Origin: Hemibagrus wyckioides
Taxonomy: Eukaryota; Chordata; Actinopteri; Siluriformes; Bagridae
Reading direction: 5' to 3'
DNA length: 64,000 nt
NCBI RefSeq assembly: GCF_019097595.1
Contig: NC_080715.1
Location: 6,349,073 to 6,413,072, forward strand
In this document: in pieces, positions 44,186 to 57,180 of the stretch
Layout of the letters: every line of letters begins with the position of its first letter
Numbering within the stretch: the first letter of the stretch is position 1
The notes under the pieces: model-generated
The model's database searches: none
What the model was told of the DNA's origin: nothing
Seen by the model: the letters and a program-made list of their open reading frames with translations, nothing else
Translations under genes and position numbers: made by a program

Positions 44186-44672
44186 CTCTTAATTTAATAA
44201 TGAGAGAAAAACAGCATGTAATGTAGCACTGAATACTAGAACATATCATTTTGGCTGCTATTTCAGATAATTTCATTCTGCTCTTTCATGCCGAAATCAG
44301 AACAGGATGTCCAGCGTGATGTGCCACTCATCTGCATGTGGATGAACTCGGCTATGAACCCAAAAAAAATCTAATACAGGAATAATCTCTTACTAAGCAG
44401 AACACATTGCGAATCGATTTTAAAAGAACGATCCATTCGTGTTTCCAGCGTGATGAATGAGGTCGTTTATAAAGAGCTAGCACACCGTTATGCGCTGCTT
44501 GTTTGCAGACATTTTTGTTGATTTTTAAAATACAATGGCATTGACACACCGAGTAATGATCCTGTAACTCTGTGAAAGTGCAAAGTGATATAATTCGTGA
44601 TGAAGTATATTAACTCGAGTAGCACGACACATAAAATCCTCAGGTGGAGAGCTTTACATAAAGTTCACTTCC

Positions 44673-44729
44673 ATTTACATTTCTGGCATTTGGCAGACAC
44701 TCTTATCCAGAGCAACTTACAGTTTCTGT

Positions 44730-44806
<77 letters not shown>

Positions 44807-44925
44807 ACCGAGCAATTGAGGGTTAAGATACTTGCTCAGGGGCCCAGCAATGGCAGCTTGATGGACCTGGGATTAAAACCTTCCATTTAGTAGTCCAATG
44901 CTTTAACCACTAAGCTATTACACCC
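44673..44925 (-). mobile_element. third-family SINE carrying a (TA)n run
   Basis: GGCATTTGGCAGACACTCTT at the tail and CTTAACCACTAAGC-like sequence at the head match 38800-38995. About 68 bp of TA repeat (44737-44804) interrupts the body. Confidence 0.78.
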
Positions 44926-44939
44926 ATCACCAGAACAGA

Positions 44940-46030
44940 GAAAAAATGTGATGTCAGTATATTTGATTGTGGTATAGTTTAAGTATGAGGATCTCCTAAG
45001 ATTAGATCTTCATGCAACAGTATCTAGTGTTAAATGTTGAAATAAATGCTATTAAAAAAAGAAAAAGAAAAAACCAGACCAGATCCAAAAACATCCATTC
45101 TCTTTACCTTGTTGATAAGCGAGGTCAATATAGACTGGACAGACTAGTTCAAGGTAACGGGAGCTTAAATAATCACCCTTTACAAACACAATGAGCAGAA
45201 ATGCATCTCCTACTCAAGGAACCCTCAGGCAGGTGAAATAATAAGTCCCTAATCAGTAAAATGAATAGGAATGATCATAGGGTAGACGTTGATGAGATAA
45301 TTACAGTCATTGTCTTTCACCGCAGTGTCTTCGGGAAAGAAAAAGAAAAAAAGCTAATTAGCCTGTAACCACCTCAATGAGATATTCAGCAGGTGAACGT
45401 GTGCAAAATAAAGCTCTGTTTAAACCAAATTTCTATATGCACTGGAAATATGTCTAAAATACATCAATAAACAAAGAAAAAAAGAAGTTTTGAAAATTGA
45501 CATTTCTAACATCCAGTTCTAGCGTGGAGGTTACAGTACTGCCTATTAATACCATCAAATACTCGGTCACTTCGAGGAAGATTAGACCTTGTAAGCCCAA
45601 ATGAAAAAGCTGACACTATTTCATGGCAACAATGAACAGACAGGACAGATAGGATCCCTGTAATTTGGACTTTCATTCCCCAGTAATAAGAAAAAAAATC
45701 CATGTTCTATTAAAGATGGTGTATTTCCTTGCTTCCTCCTAAAAAAAATATACCTCTTTAAATGGTACTTTTCATTACTGCCTCCATTCTGGGTATCATC
45801 CAAACTGGTAAAACCGTGCTGGATTTTTGTTCCATAGATTATTTTATAGTCTCAGTAAAATGTTTGAATACATTGGGATTCATTTTAAGGAGTTATTGTG
45901 AACAATTGTGAACTGTTATGAACTTGGGGTGAAGCAGACATAGGCACATTTTTCTTGCGTGATATTGGCTCATTTGGGGGAAACAGAATTCAATCCAGCA
46001 CCACTGTATAATGCTGTGTTCACACATACA
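44940..46030. other. no gene seen
   Basis: No supported feature. Open frames near 45500-45800 are not recognised. Confidence 0.5.
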
Positions 46031-46039
46031 GAGAATCAC

Positions 46040-46415
46040 AGTGACAGGAGATCTTTCATTTTCAATCAGAGCTGAGGATTTCCATCAACATAAGCGACAG
46101 CACCCACTGGCTACTAGACGTGGGCGTGTCCAGCGATGCGACAGTTGTTGAGAAAAGTTGAACTTTATGCAAATATGGAGTGATTTGGTGACAATGAAGT
46201 CATGTGATCCGTGGTAAAAAGCACACACTGCTTCTCCTTCATCTTGTAAGTGATGCAGATATCCAAAACAATAAACAGGCAATACACTAGACTCTTAATA
46301 GATACATCTCCATGCTTGAAATCTACAAATTTCACACCAGAGCAGAAGAAATGCTATTCGCTACTTCAGTCCACATTTTCTATCCCTGATTTTCCTGAGC
46401 TTAAAGTCAAGATCT
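46040..46415. repeat. direct duplication, left copy
   Basis: TCTTTCATTTTCAATCAGAG, GACAGCACCCACTGGCTACT and GTGGGCGTGTCCAGCGATGC, and later TATCCCTGATTTTCCTGAG, recur in the same order at 46945-47225. The family is not recognised. Confidence 0.75.
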
Positions 46416-46419
46416 TGTG

Positions 46420-46948
46420 CGACTTGTTTTCAACCTGCCTAAGTTCTCCCACACCACCCCACTGCTGCGCTCCTTCACTGGCTTCCAGTAGCTACATGAA
46501 TCAGATTCAAAACACTGACCCTTGCCTACAAAGCCAGGAATGGACCAGCTCCATCTTACCTCAAAGCTCTTATTACTCCTCACACTGCACCTTGCTCCCT
46601 CAGATCTACTAGCACTGCTCAGCTGGTCCCACCATCTCTCAGGGTAAGAGGTAGATGTACATCTAGACTCTTCTCTGTTCTGGCACCAAAGAGGTGGAAT
46701 GAACTTCCTCTAGATGTTCGAACAGCTGAGACACTGACCGTCTTCAAGAGGTGAAGATCTACCTCTTCCTGAAACACTAAAACTAGCTCTTATTTTCCCT
46801 GTACTCAGTTGTTATTCTGATGGTATCCTGGAAGGCTGTAACCTACTGAACCAGTGTTAATGTATTCACTGATAGAGACTTCAAAGCACTTCTGTACGTC
46901 GCTTTGGATTAAAGCGTCTGCCAAATGCCAGAAATGTAAATGTAAATG
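46420..46948 (+). mobile_element. LINE 3' end (L2/CR1-like)
   Basis: The plus strand encodes, with frame breaks, the end of a non-LTR ORF2 (a CTACAAAGCCAGGAATGGAC segment and an AAGAGGTGGAATGAACTTCC segment). It ends in the L2-type tail TCGCTTTGGATTAAAGCGTC and TGCCAGAAATGTAAATG. It is 5' truncated. Confidence 0.82.
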
Positions 46949-47225
46949 TAGGAAATCTTTCATTTTCAATGAGAGCTGGGGATTTTCATCAACATGAGAG
47001 ACAGCACCTATTGGCTACTAGATGTGGGCGTGTCCAGCAATGCGATAATTGTTGAAAAAAGTTGAGCTTTATGCAAACCAATGGGAGTGATATTGCTGTG
47101 TATCATTTTGCAGTACACAAGACTCTTCTCTTATTAGATTCATTTCAGTGCCTGAATTCCTTGTATTCTGTAGTTTCTTTTATATTCATATCCCTGTTAT
47201 AGTATCCCTGATTTTCCTGGGACGT
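46945..47225. repeat. direct duplication, right copy
   Basis: This is the second copy of 46040-46415, shorter by small deletions, with the LINE fragment between the two copies. Confidence 0.75.
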
Positions 47226-47229
47226 ACTT

Positions 47230-48790
47230 GTGTGTAGACAAGTGGTGATTTAGATGCTGTAGACAAACCATCTCTCTGATGCTTCTATTCAAGAAATATC
47301 TTAGAGCTGTAATATTGAAGTCATGGTATTAGTCCTTAATAGCATCAGTGCTCCGGCTCTGTAGATATTAGACCATATAGTCCCAAATAAATATTCTCTT
47401 TCTCTCTATTCTCTTTCATCCTCTTGAAACTGTAATCCTTTAAATAACACATTTGACTAATTCTTCAACAGAGAAACATATATATATATATATATATATG
47501 ATCTTAAAGATGTTTAAACTTAAATACGTACGCTTTAAAATATGAAATCAATTTCGTAAGCTAAATTTAAACCGTTAAATTGAAAGCTAAGTCGAATGAA
47601 AATTGTTTTGCCGAATAAAAGCAGTTTCAATCCAAGCTCCTTCTAGCGAGTGTTTTTAATTAACCTTGTAAAAATTACAGGCAGAAAATACAGAGAGAAG
47701 GACCATGACTCATGACACCTCTGAACACAACTCATCAATCATATCTCTTAGAGATGTTATGAATAATTTCCATAAGATATTGTCCTTTTAATCTGATAAG
47801 TCCACATCTAAGTCATAAATTTCCCGTGAAGATGTCTGGCATGAAGACCTTTTTTTTTTTGCACTCATATAAAACACATATTTCATTTTTTGATATCCTC
47901 TGGCATCTGGGGTTCTGGTGTGCTGAATAGAGACAGCCTTTCATGAAAATGACTAGATCCCTGATCTGCAGGATGAGATATCTGCTATGTGCAAGGTCGA
48001 ATGATGTGGCTTTGCTGTGGCTTGTGGTACAAAAATGCTCATGTGATTAGATTTATGTGTATTGTGAGCTATTGTGAAACTACTTATTATACAGCTTGTT
48101 TAGAGAAAAGCTTGCGTGTCCATCATTTATTGTTAATTAACATGTTTTCTTAAATCTTCTTTAAATAGTTCAGTGTGCTTTCAGATGATTCCACCCATCT
48201 GCATGTATTATATATAAGTAATAGATCTCTCAAAGATAGGATCTGAGGTCTATTTATAATAATGGACTATTATACTTCTGTCTGAGTTGCTGAGTATAAT
48301 ATCTGTTGCTGGATACTGATCTATTGCACATCTCTGTTATAGTTAAAAAAACAGAATTTCCCACTACTCTTTATTGTACTTCTAACATTATAGTGTTACT
48401 GGACGTATTCCGAAAATGAACCTTCCCAGTCTGCCTCTGAAAATTCAATTTTGGCGAAGACATTTTATTGATTCTTAATAAAGATGGAATTCGATTTAAC
48501 ATGTGCAATACTTTTTGCATTACGTCTAATACAAGAACTGAGAGAATGAAGCTTGCTGGATTGCTGCTGTTGCATTGTGAGAGATTTTCTCACTAGATTT
48601 GGTGTCTCTTGAGGCTCCTTTAATGGCTTTACTTAATAAAAAAAAACATGGTGACAAAGCAAGGGATTTTTTTGAGCAGATCTTAGTAAGTGTCCTGTAC
48701 TTTGTACGACTCTCCAGCTCACATCATAGCTACTGATTATATGATATTGAGAGAGCCAGTTTACTCGACTCACCATTATTGTGTAATACC
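47230..48790. other. no gene seen
   Basis: AT-rich, with a short (TA)n at 47478-47500. No supported feature. Confidence 0.6.
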
Positions 48791-48799
48791 TGATTGTGC

Positions 48800-50110
48800 T
48801 TGTACAAGCCATTGTTCCTAACTACTAAAGATTGATCACTAATGTTACAAACAACCAATCACTGATCACTAATTTTTTCCAATAACCAATCACTGAGCTT
48901 TATTGCTTTCCAATGAGCAAATCACTGATTACCATTGTTCCCCAATGACTAGTAAATGGCTGCCATGATTCCTAATGATTGATCAGTGATCAGAATCATT
49001 CCCAACAACGAATCAGTCATCACTACTTCTTTCCAACAACCAATCACTGATCACAATTTCTTCCCAGTGACCAATCACTGATCACTATTTCTTCCCAACG
49101 ACCAATCACTGATCACAATTTCTTCCCAGTGACCAATCACTGATCACTATTTCTTCCCAACGACCAATCACTGATCACAATTTCTTCCCAGTGACCAATC
49201 ACTGATCACTATTTCCTCCCAGTGACCAATCACTGATCACTATTTCCTCCCAGTGACCAATCACTGATCACTATTTCTTCCCAACAACCAATCACTGATC
49301 ACTATTTCTTCCCAGTGACCAATCACTGATCACTATTTCCTCCCAGTGACCAATCACTGATCACTATTTCCTCCCAGTGACCAATCACTGATCACTATTT
49401 CTTCCCAACAACCAATCACTGATCACAATTTCTTCCCAATGACCAATCACTGATCACAATTTCTTCCCAACAACCAATCACTGATCACAATTTCTTCCCA
49501 GTGACCAATCACTGATCACAGTTTCTTCCCAGTGACCAATCACTGATCACTATTTCTTCCCAACAACGAATCACTGATCACAATTTCTTCCCAATGACGA
49601 ATCACTGATCACTATTTCTTCCCAACAACCAATCACCAATCACTATTTCTTCCCCATGAATAATCACTGATCACTTTTTCTTTCCAACAACCAATCACTG
49701 GTCACCATTTCCCAATGACTTGATGATTGCCATTAGTTCTATTGACCAATCTCTGATCATCATTATTTCTACCAACCAATCACTGAGCGTCATTGTTACC
49801 CAGTGACCAATCACTGATCATTTTTGTTACCAAGTGACCAATCACTGAGCTCCAGTGTTATCCAATGACCAATCAATGATCACTACTTTTTCCAACAACC
49901 AATCACTGATCACCAATGTTTTCCAGTGACTAGTTAACGGTCACCGTTATTCCTATCCTCAAATCACTGATCAGCATTGGTCCAATCACTGGTCACTGTT
50001 ATTCTCAATGACCAATCACTGATTAGCAGTGTTTCCCAATGACTAATCACTGATGATGACTTATGATCATTGATCATCACTGTTCCAAACACTGATCAGA
50101 ATTGTTCACT
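48800..50110. repeat. 31-bp minisatellite with CCAAT and TGATCA
   Basis: The unit is CCAATCACTGATCACTATTT followed by CTTCCCAGTGA or CTTCCCAACAA. It is highly homogeneous from about 49012 to 49640 (about 20 units) and decays outwards. It alternates between two subtypes (GTGA and CAACAA spacers). The 31-bp period is not a multiple of three, so it is not coding. Confidence 0.95.
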
Positions 50111-50119
50111 GATTCAATT

Positions 50120-51625
50120 CTGTAACTTTGAATCTAGTAAATATATAAATAGTTTGTGATGCCATGACCAACAAATTTTGTTTTTATAAAAAACAATATA
50201 ATCTATTATTTTTTATGCTGCTAAAACTTTTCTCTTGTATTCTATTCAACCATCAGAAGGAAGCTTCCTTCATTTAAACCATTTTTGATAAGTAAATGAT
50301 TAGATACAAATGAACCTAACACCTTATGGTGACTTATAAGATATAAATATATATATATATATAAATATATATATATAAATATAGAGATTTATAAGCATCA
50401 ATTTTCCCCTGAAAAGACTTGGCAATGCTGCTGGTGTGCAGTGTGAAAGAAAACCAGTGGTTCACAGTTTCAGTGTTAGTGACATAAGCAAACACAACCT
50501 CTATTTCCTGATAACTGATAGCATGGCCTGGGTCTGCTGTGCCACCAACACAGGATCAAACTGCCGGGTTATTGCACATATATACGTAGATTTGTCTGAT
50601 ATCACTGAAATAACTGAAGGCAAATATTCTAGCAGAAATTACACACTTTTCAGTGCACTGTGAAGCAGGAGGCTGAACTCTAGTGTTAATAAGAGAACTA
50701 GCTTGCTAACTAGCTAACAAAATGAAGTAATAAATCAGCTCTGGTGCCTAAATTAAGTTTATTGCTATATAAATATAGCACACCTTACACAGATTGGTAG
50801 TTTTGCTAACTATTGTTGCAGTATAGTGTTTTCAATCAAGTAGCTTGTAGTTAGTCACACTATTTTGGGACCAGGTGGTAGATTAGCGCTAATAAACTCT
50901 ATCAATTTATTCAAGCTGTACATTTAATCCATCAACTAGGTAGATCTTGGTCTGTAGGTTAAAAAATACTCAAGCAAGATACTCAAGCAAAAAGTCCAAC
51001 CAGGAACACAGACAAACTGATCTTGATGCTTTTGTAGCTCGCTAACTGTGTATAAATGGAGTTTATAGCATTAGTGAAGCTTATATAAATGCCGTACAAC
51101 CTTTCGATTTTTTAATGTAATGTTTTAATGTCTACAGCAGACTTAGCATATGACTATAAGCTATAATTAACATTTTCTATTTGAATGCATGGATGATGAA
51201 AGAGGAAGTAAACGAAACCTTCAAAACCATGCCGTTTTTATCTCCTCGCTCTCTCGGGTTAATCTTGGCATTTTTAGCTGGAAGGTTTATTCACATTGCA
51301 CTTTGTGGTATAGTGGGTGGCCATGAGAGAGCTCTCAGCTTAAGCAATATAAGTCTCGATCCTCCCCATGAGCCACAGATTCATTAGTATGAATCATACT
51401 GCAGTGTTTGAGATTAAAAAAAAAAAAAAAAAGACCTTTGGTGAACTGAGCGAATGTATTTACACAGGATATGCTAAAGCTAACCAGTCTCACGATTGAA
51501 AAGAAAAGATTCTATATTTAGTAAAGTCGGAGAGAAGTGGGGGATGGATGACATTTGTGATGGGAATGGAGTGTGACGTGTACTGATTCAGGCCTGGGAT
51601 TTGCTCTGGAGATTTTAGGAGATAT
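50120..51625. other. no gene seen
   Basis: Two open frames, 50436-50663 and 51181-51387, show no recognisable product. Confidence 0.5.
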
Positions 51626-51633
51626 GTAGTGTG

Positions 51634-51830
51634 TGATACCCAGAAGATTGGGGGTTCAAGCCCCAGCACCTCCAAGTTGCCACTGTTGGGCCCTTGAGCA
51701 AGGCCCTTAACCCTCTCTGCTCCAGGGGTGCCGTATCATGGCTGACCCTGCGCTCTGACCCCAACCTCCAAGGATGGGCTATGTGAAGAAAGAATTTCAA
51801 TGTGCTATATTGTATATGTGACAAATAAAG
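51634..51830 (+). mobile_element. SINE, first family, 5' truncated
   Basis: It runs from the B-box GGGTTCAAGCCCC through TTGGGCCCTTGAGCAAGGCC to the tail TATGTGACAAATAAAGG. The A-box half is missing. Confidence 0.85.
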
Positions 51831-52038
51831 GTTATTTCTACTCTCTCATAAACCTCTACTTATCACCCTGTTTGCTTTTCACTTCATGGTATCCTACAGG
51901 GAAAAGCATAGCAAGGGTTCACTGTAAAGCACAAGAAACAGAAAGACTCAAACATCCAACAACCTGCAGTGATTTATTGATTTTTTTTTTTTTCCATTTT
52001 TCCGGAGTCAATTTTCATGGAGTCCAGACTACATGTTA

Positions 52039-52862
52039 TGCCTAGTTCACAATGCATGATTTTAGCCCTGATTTTCAGTCAATTCGTTTTGCAAAGTCGT
52101 CAACAAATGGCCAAAATTGATGACAAATAGGAGCTCATGCACATGAGTCACGCAGTGTGAATTACCAAAGACGTCCGTGAAATATCTGACACGCTAAATA
52201 TCTGGACTTGTCGGTGACTCAAAATCCTGCAGTGTGAAAGGAGTTCTGACTGAAAAATACATCGGTGATGATCTACAGCTAATGAGAGAGCGAGATACAG
52301 GGCAGAGGGCAGTTCGGGGAGGAGTTATAGACCACAATATCAGCAAGCTTTGCTTCAGATGGAGCACAATATTATAGTTTAATAGAGGTTTTTATCAGAA
52401 AAATGTCTTAAATATAGTTATATCAGAATAAATCAGCTAAATTACATTGAACAGAAATAAAGCAGAAACAATTGCTTGACCAGCAGCAGCACATTGCAAG
52501 ATTATTCATTTGTTCAATTCTGCAGAACATACAATCCTTGTTCCTCGCACAGACCATTTGGATCGCGAACTTTTTGCGGGGTTCCATTTCCAGTTTCGCG
52601 CGAGAACTCTGATCTCACACGTGATCTTGCATTATTTCTTTATTATTTCTAGCGTGCGTTCGATTGTGAAACTCAGTTTGCGGACCAGACAGAGTTGTCG
52701 GCGATGCTTCCTATTGTGAAGTCATGCAGTGTGAAACCTCCTGGTGCCGATCCATGGTGCAGTGTAAACACAGCAGTGACTGAATGCTAACCTAGATAGT
52801 CACGCAGTGTGAAAACAACCATGATCCACCCACTCAGAAAATCGTGCAGTGTGAACTCGGCA
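52039..52862. mobile_element. Harbinger-like non-autonomous element (824 bp)
   Basis: The terminal inverted repeats of about 25 bp start TGCCTAGTTCACAATGCATG (left) and TGCCGAGTTCACACTGCACG (right, read inwards). A TTA duplication is on both sides (52036-52038 and 52863-52865), as expected for PIF/Harbinger transposons. GCAGTGTGAA subterminal motifs recur at about 52156, 52232, 52725, 52805 and 52846. No transposase is present. Confidence 0.85.
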
Positions 52863-53039
52863 TTAGGCATAAAACTGCTGATGTCATGAAACTCTCTGAT
52901 GTCTTTCCTAGCATATATCTTTCACATCAGCTATCAAACACACACACACACAGAAGTGAATGCCATTGCTAACCAAATATATAATGCAGTAAATCAGCTG
53001 AACTTTGATGCTCTCACTGAATCTATATGATGTAGACTC

Positions 53040-53200
53040 ATTACATTTATAGCATTTGGCAGACACCTTTATCCAGAGAAACCTTCATTTTATGCAACTG
53101 ATCCTATTAAGGTTTAAGGGCCTTGCTTGAGGGCCCAGCTTAGGTAGCTTGGTGGACCTGGGATTCAAACTCACAACCTATACATCCTTCTTCATGCACC
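53040..53200 (-). mobile_element. third-family SINE
   Basis: The tail AGCATTTGGCAGACACCTTT and body CTTGGTGGACCTGGGATTCA are as in 38800-38995. The head is eroded. Confidence 0.75.
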
Positions 53201-53531
53201 AAAAACCTTATCTGTTTAAACCTTCCAAAGGTTACTCAAGGAAGACAAGGGTTTAACACCAATAACACTTACACTCAGCTTTTCCACTCCAGTCCTGTTG
53301 CATTATGGGATAGCGCGGTGTTTACTGGCTCCATACTGTAGAATCCTGGCATAAGCAATAAGACATCCAGATTTCTTTTCTCTTACTGGTTTACTCTGAA
53401 TCCGAAAATACTACTCCTTTGTTGTACTGCTTTTCACCTACTGTGCAGTTGGGTAGTGGGGATATACGGACACCTGAGTGCCTAATTTAAGTTAAGTTGT
53501 CTAAGTACCTTTTTTGTAATATATACATTAC

Positions 53532-53728
53532 TGTACAGTGAAATTCTTTCTTCGCATATCCCATCCTTGGGGGCTGGGGTCAGAGCGCAGGGTCAGCCAT
53601 GATACAGCGTGGATCAGGGGCCTTGCTCAAGAGCCCAACGGTGGCAGCCTGGCAGTGCTGGGGCCCGAACCACAATCTCTAAACACAACCCAGAGTTTTA
53701 AACACTTGAGCTATCGCCACCCCAGTCG
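53532..53728 (-). mobile_element. first-family SINE
   Basis: On the minus strand: head GGCGATAGCTCAAGTGTTTA, body and an AAGAAAGAATTTCACTGTA tail region. The B box is diverged. Confidence 0.82.
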
Positions 53729-53811
53729 ATAATTAAACAATAACATATTGATTAATGTTTATTAGAATTCCATCTAGGAAAAGATGATAGATTAGAATGA
53801 ATCAACAGTTA

Positions 53812-53942
53812 AATTCTTTCCCTCACATATACTGAAGAGGGGTCAGAGCATATGGACATCTATAATACAGCCCCCCTGGAGCACAAAGGGTTAAGGGCCT
53901 TGCTCAAGGGCCTAGCAATGGCAGTTTGGCAGTGCTGGGGTT
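53812..53942 (-). mobile_element. first-family SINE fragment
   Basis: CTGGAGCACAAAGGGTTAAG and GGGCCTTGCTCAAGGGCCTA match the body. The head is absent. Confidence 0.72.
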
Positions 53943-53949
53943 TTATTTG

Positions 53950-54184
53950 TTTGCTCGTCTATAAACGCGCATTACATTAATGCCCTCAAATGACACACTC
54001 ATGATTTAGCTCATGATCACGAGTTGCTACTGGATACCGAGAGCTGATATTCCTTTTGTCTGTTTTAGTAGAAGTCACTAATCACCATCACTAATCACAT
54101 AATTAGCAGTTAATATTGTTTGTGCCTCAGCATTTGAAGGCTTCCTTGGGTGGAGTCGATGTAAGTGTAGTGTATGTCGGAAGG

Positions 54185-54230
<46 letters not shown>

Positions 54231-55240
54231 TATTTATTTATTTTTATTTATTTTTACATGTACACTATGATTCAAGGTGTTTCAAAAATGATGCGTATAA
54301 ACTTTTAAGACATTAACATGCGTCTACAATTAGGATTCTACAATCACAAGCTTTCATTTAATTTTTCTCCTAAATTGACTCGGAGAGTCTGAATAAAGTC
54401 TTAATGAATTCTGCATTTGTGCAGTGAGATGCATACAATTTGAAGAATAAAGTAAAATGAAGTCACTGTGAAATCAGATATGCGCTTAAAACCTGATCTG
54501 AACTGCGAATACATCTAAGGTGACCATTCAGAAACCTCCGGCCATCACATTTAATCCTTTAGAAAGAAATTGGATTGATATAAGGCGCTAATGCTTGGAC
54601 TTTTCGACATTCTTTACAGGCGGCTCATGCCCGTGACTTTCTCTTCCTGCCTCATTTGAACCAGAAGTTCAAATATTCATCTCAGTGTTGGAGTCAGGTC
54701 TTAGAGTTCAGGAAAAGCCCCAGATAGCTCAGCTTAGAGTTTATTAAAACCGCCTTTCACTTCAGAAGGAGGATTCTTAAAGGCAATAATGCTAATTGAG
54801 CTGCTCCGAGACACGTACTGAGGAGTGAGAGATGATGAGTTTTTCTCAAACGAATGAGGACAGGATTAACGTCCGTGCCGCTGCGCAGATGAGAAAGCAA
54901 AGGCGAAGCAAATATACTCGTGTAAAATGCTTGAACCCTGAGAGACGCCTCAGGGCTATTTTAGGAAAATAATAAATGATTGTGTGTTTTTATGAAGTGG
55001 AGTTTGTGTAGACTGTGCGGTACAAATCTCCATGAATGACTTGTTACTATAGAAACGAATGGAAATGCTAATGTATAAGAACAAGTGCATTAATGTAGAC
55101 TTGTGATTCGAATTATACTCGGCGGTCTTGTCTGAGCTGAGGCTCTCGAAACCTTTTTCGACACCTTTTGACTGATCGTGTTTGAGAATTCAGCAGTGCT
55201 GTGGTATAAGGGCACTTATCCTGTACCTAATTAACTGGCC
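53950..55240. other. no gene seen; (ATT)n at 54188-54235
   Basis: Apart from the ATT microsatellite, no feature is supported. Confidence 0.55.
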
Positions 55241-55329
55241 ATTCAGTGGGGAGAGAAATAAAGCGCAAAGGTGTGAAGAGAATTACTCATGAGGTGAATC
55301 TTGTCATTCTCTCTACAGCTTCTGTGTGT

Positions 55330-55376
55330 GTGTGTGAGAGAGAAAGAGAGATAGAGAGAGAGCATATGAGAGAGAA

Positions 55377-55415
<39 letters not shown>

Positions 55416-55455
55416 CAGAAGACAGACGGAGAAAGAGACAGATGGAGAAAGAGAC

Positions 55456-55542
<87 letters not shown>

Positions 55543-55727
55543 ATGTGAAAGAGAGAGAGGAGGGAGGGCATGTGAGAGAGAGGGGACAGAGAGCAAATGA
55601 GAGAGAGAGAGCAGTAAAAGTGAGAGAGTGAGAGAGAGAGATAGAGAGGAGAGCGAGCATGTGTGAGAGAGGGGGGGGCATATGAGAGAAAAAGAGAAGG
55701 AGAGTGAGAGAGAGCATGTAAACGTGA

Positions 55728-55765
<38 letters not shown>

Positions 55766-55950
55766 AGTATGTAAAAGAGAGAGTTAGAGCATGTGAGAGA
55801 GAGTGAGTGAAAGAGGGTGAGTGAGAGCATGTAAAAGAGAGAAAGGAGAGAGAGGAGGCATGTGTGAGAGAGTGAGTGAGAGACAGCATGAGAGAAAAAG
55901 AAAGAGAGAGAGAGAGAGAGCATGTGAGTGGGAGAGGAGAGACAGCATGT

Positions 55951-56008
<58 letters not shown>

Positions 56009-56034
56009 ATGTGAGTAGGAGAGGAGAGACAGCA

Positions 56035-56069
<35 letters not shown>

Positions 56070-56290
56070 AGTATGTAAAAGAGAGAGTTAGAGCATGTGA
56101 GAGAGAGTGAGTGAAAGAGATTGAGTGAGAGCATGTAAAAGAGAGAAAGGAGAGAGAGGGGGCATGTGTGAGAGAGTGAGTGAGAGACAGCATGAGAGAA
56201 AAAGAAAGAGAGAGAGAGAGAGCATGTGAGTGGGAGAGGAGAGACAGCATGTGTGAGAGAGAGAGAGAGAGAAAGCATGAAAGAGAGAGT
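55330..56290. repeat. GA-rich purine tract with a ~304-bp internal duplication
   Basis: Nearly all plus-strand bases are G or A, with CATGTGAGAG landmarks. A block starting AAGAGAGTATGTAAAAGAGA at 55761 recurs at 56065, so a stretch of about 200 bp is duplicated at a 304-bp offset. Long Leu-Ser readings on the minus strand are by-products. Confidence 0.93.
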
Positions 56291-56631
56291 AATACAGAGG
56301 TGGGTATCGCCATGGTGATGGAAGTCATTGCTTCAGATTCAGTAATGCTTCACTCTTTTTTTAATTTGATTTTGTCCCTCTATTGTTTCACTGTAGATAT
56401 CTAAACATCATAAATCCAGAACAAACAAACAGGGTGGATTTAAAAACGGCGAAAATGCAACATGTATGCTAGCAAATCAAATTAGCTGGCTCTAAGACAT
56501 AAGTGTTTCTATAGTAACTGATTCAACAGGATGAATGGAAGGAGTCTCCAGTGTCAGACTGCTATATTAATCAAGTCAAGTCCAGTGTACTTCTGGACAT
56601 TATACAGTACATTGTGCAAAGATAGTAGGAT

Positions 56632-56803
56632 TCTTCCTTCACATATCCCATCCTTGGAGGGTTGGGGTCAGAGCACAGGGTCTGGCATGATGTAGCACCC
56701 CTGGAGCAGCTGGTGGGGGGGGGGTGACAGCTTGGTAGTGCTGGGGCTCAAACCCTGATCTTCTGAGCAACAACCCAGAGCCTTAACCTTTTGAGCTACC
56801 ATG
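56632..56803 (-). mobile_element. first-family SINE
   Basis: CACATATCCCATCCTTGGAG, CTGGGGCTCAAACCCTGATC (B box) and CTTAACCTTTTGAGCTACCA (A box) lie in minus orientation. A G run interrupts it near 56714. Confidence 0.82.
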
Positions 56804-56944
56804 GAGGTGTGTGTGAAAAAAGCAATTGAGTGAATGTGCAAGACAGCATGTGGGTGGTGCTATAAACATGGTGTATACTGAATGGAGTGTTTGAGTGTGT
56901 GTTTGAATTCAGACCAATTCAGTTCAGTTCACACAGTTGAGCGT

Positions 56945-57024
56945 GTGTGTCTAGGTGTGTGTGTGTGTGTGCGTATGTCTGTTTGTGTCTGTGTGTGTGT
57001 TTGTGTGTGCGTCTGTGCAAGTCT

Positions 57025-57060
<36 letters not shown>
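56945..57060. repeat. (GT)n microsatellite cluster
   Basis: Interrupted GT repeats. A further GT run is at 57185-57200. Confidence 0.93.
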
Positions 57061-57061
<1 letters not shown>

Positions 57062-57064
57062 TTT

Positions 57065-57180
57065 GGTACAGTTCAGTTCTGGGTGTTGAGGAGCCTGATG
57101 GCTTGAGGAAAGAAACTGTTCCACAATCTGGTTGTGAGGGATTGAATGCTTTAGTACCTTTTTCCAGATAGCAGGAGGGT
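57065..57180. repeat. interspersed-repeat-like segment
   Basis: GTTGAGGAGCCTGATGGCTT and GGAAAGAAACTGTTCCACAA resemble a segment that recurs in many fish genomes (from general knowledge). The class is not assigned. Confidence 0.45.

Noticed and set aside
48800..50110. CRISPR-like regular repeats
   Set aside because: Head-to-tail 31-bp units without unique spacers in a vertebrate-type sequence; this is a minisatellite.
55243..56328. 361-codon Ser-Leu-rich minus-strand frame
   Set aside because: A translation of the GA tract; several frames are open at once, as expected for a dinucleotide repeat.
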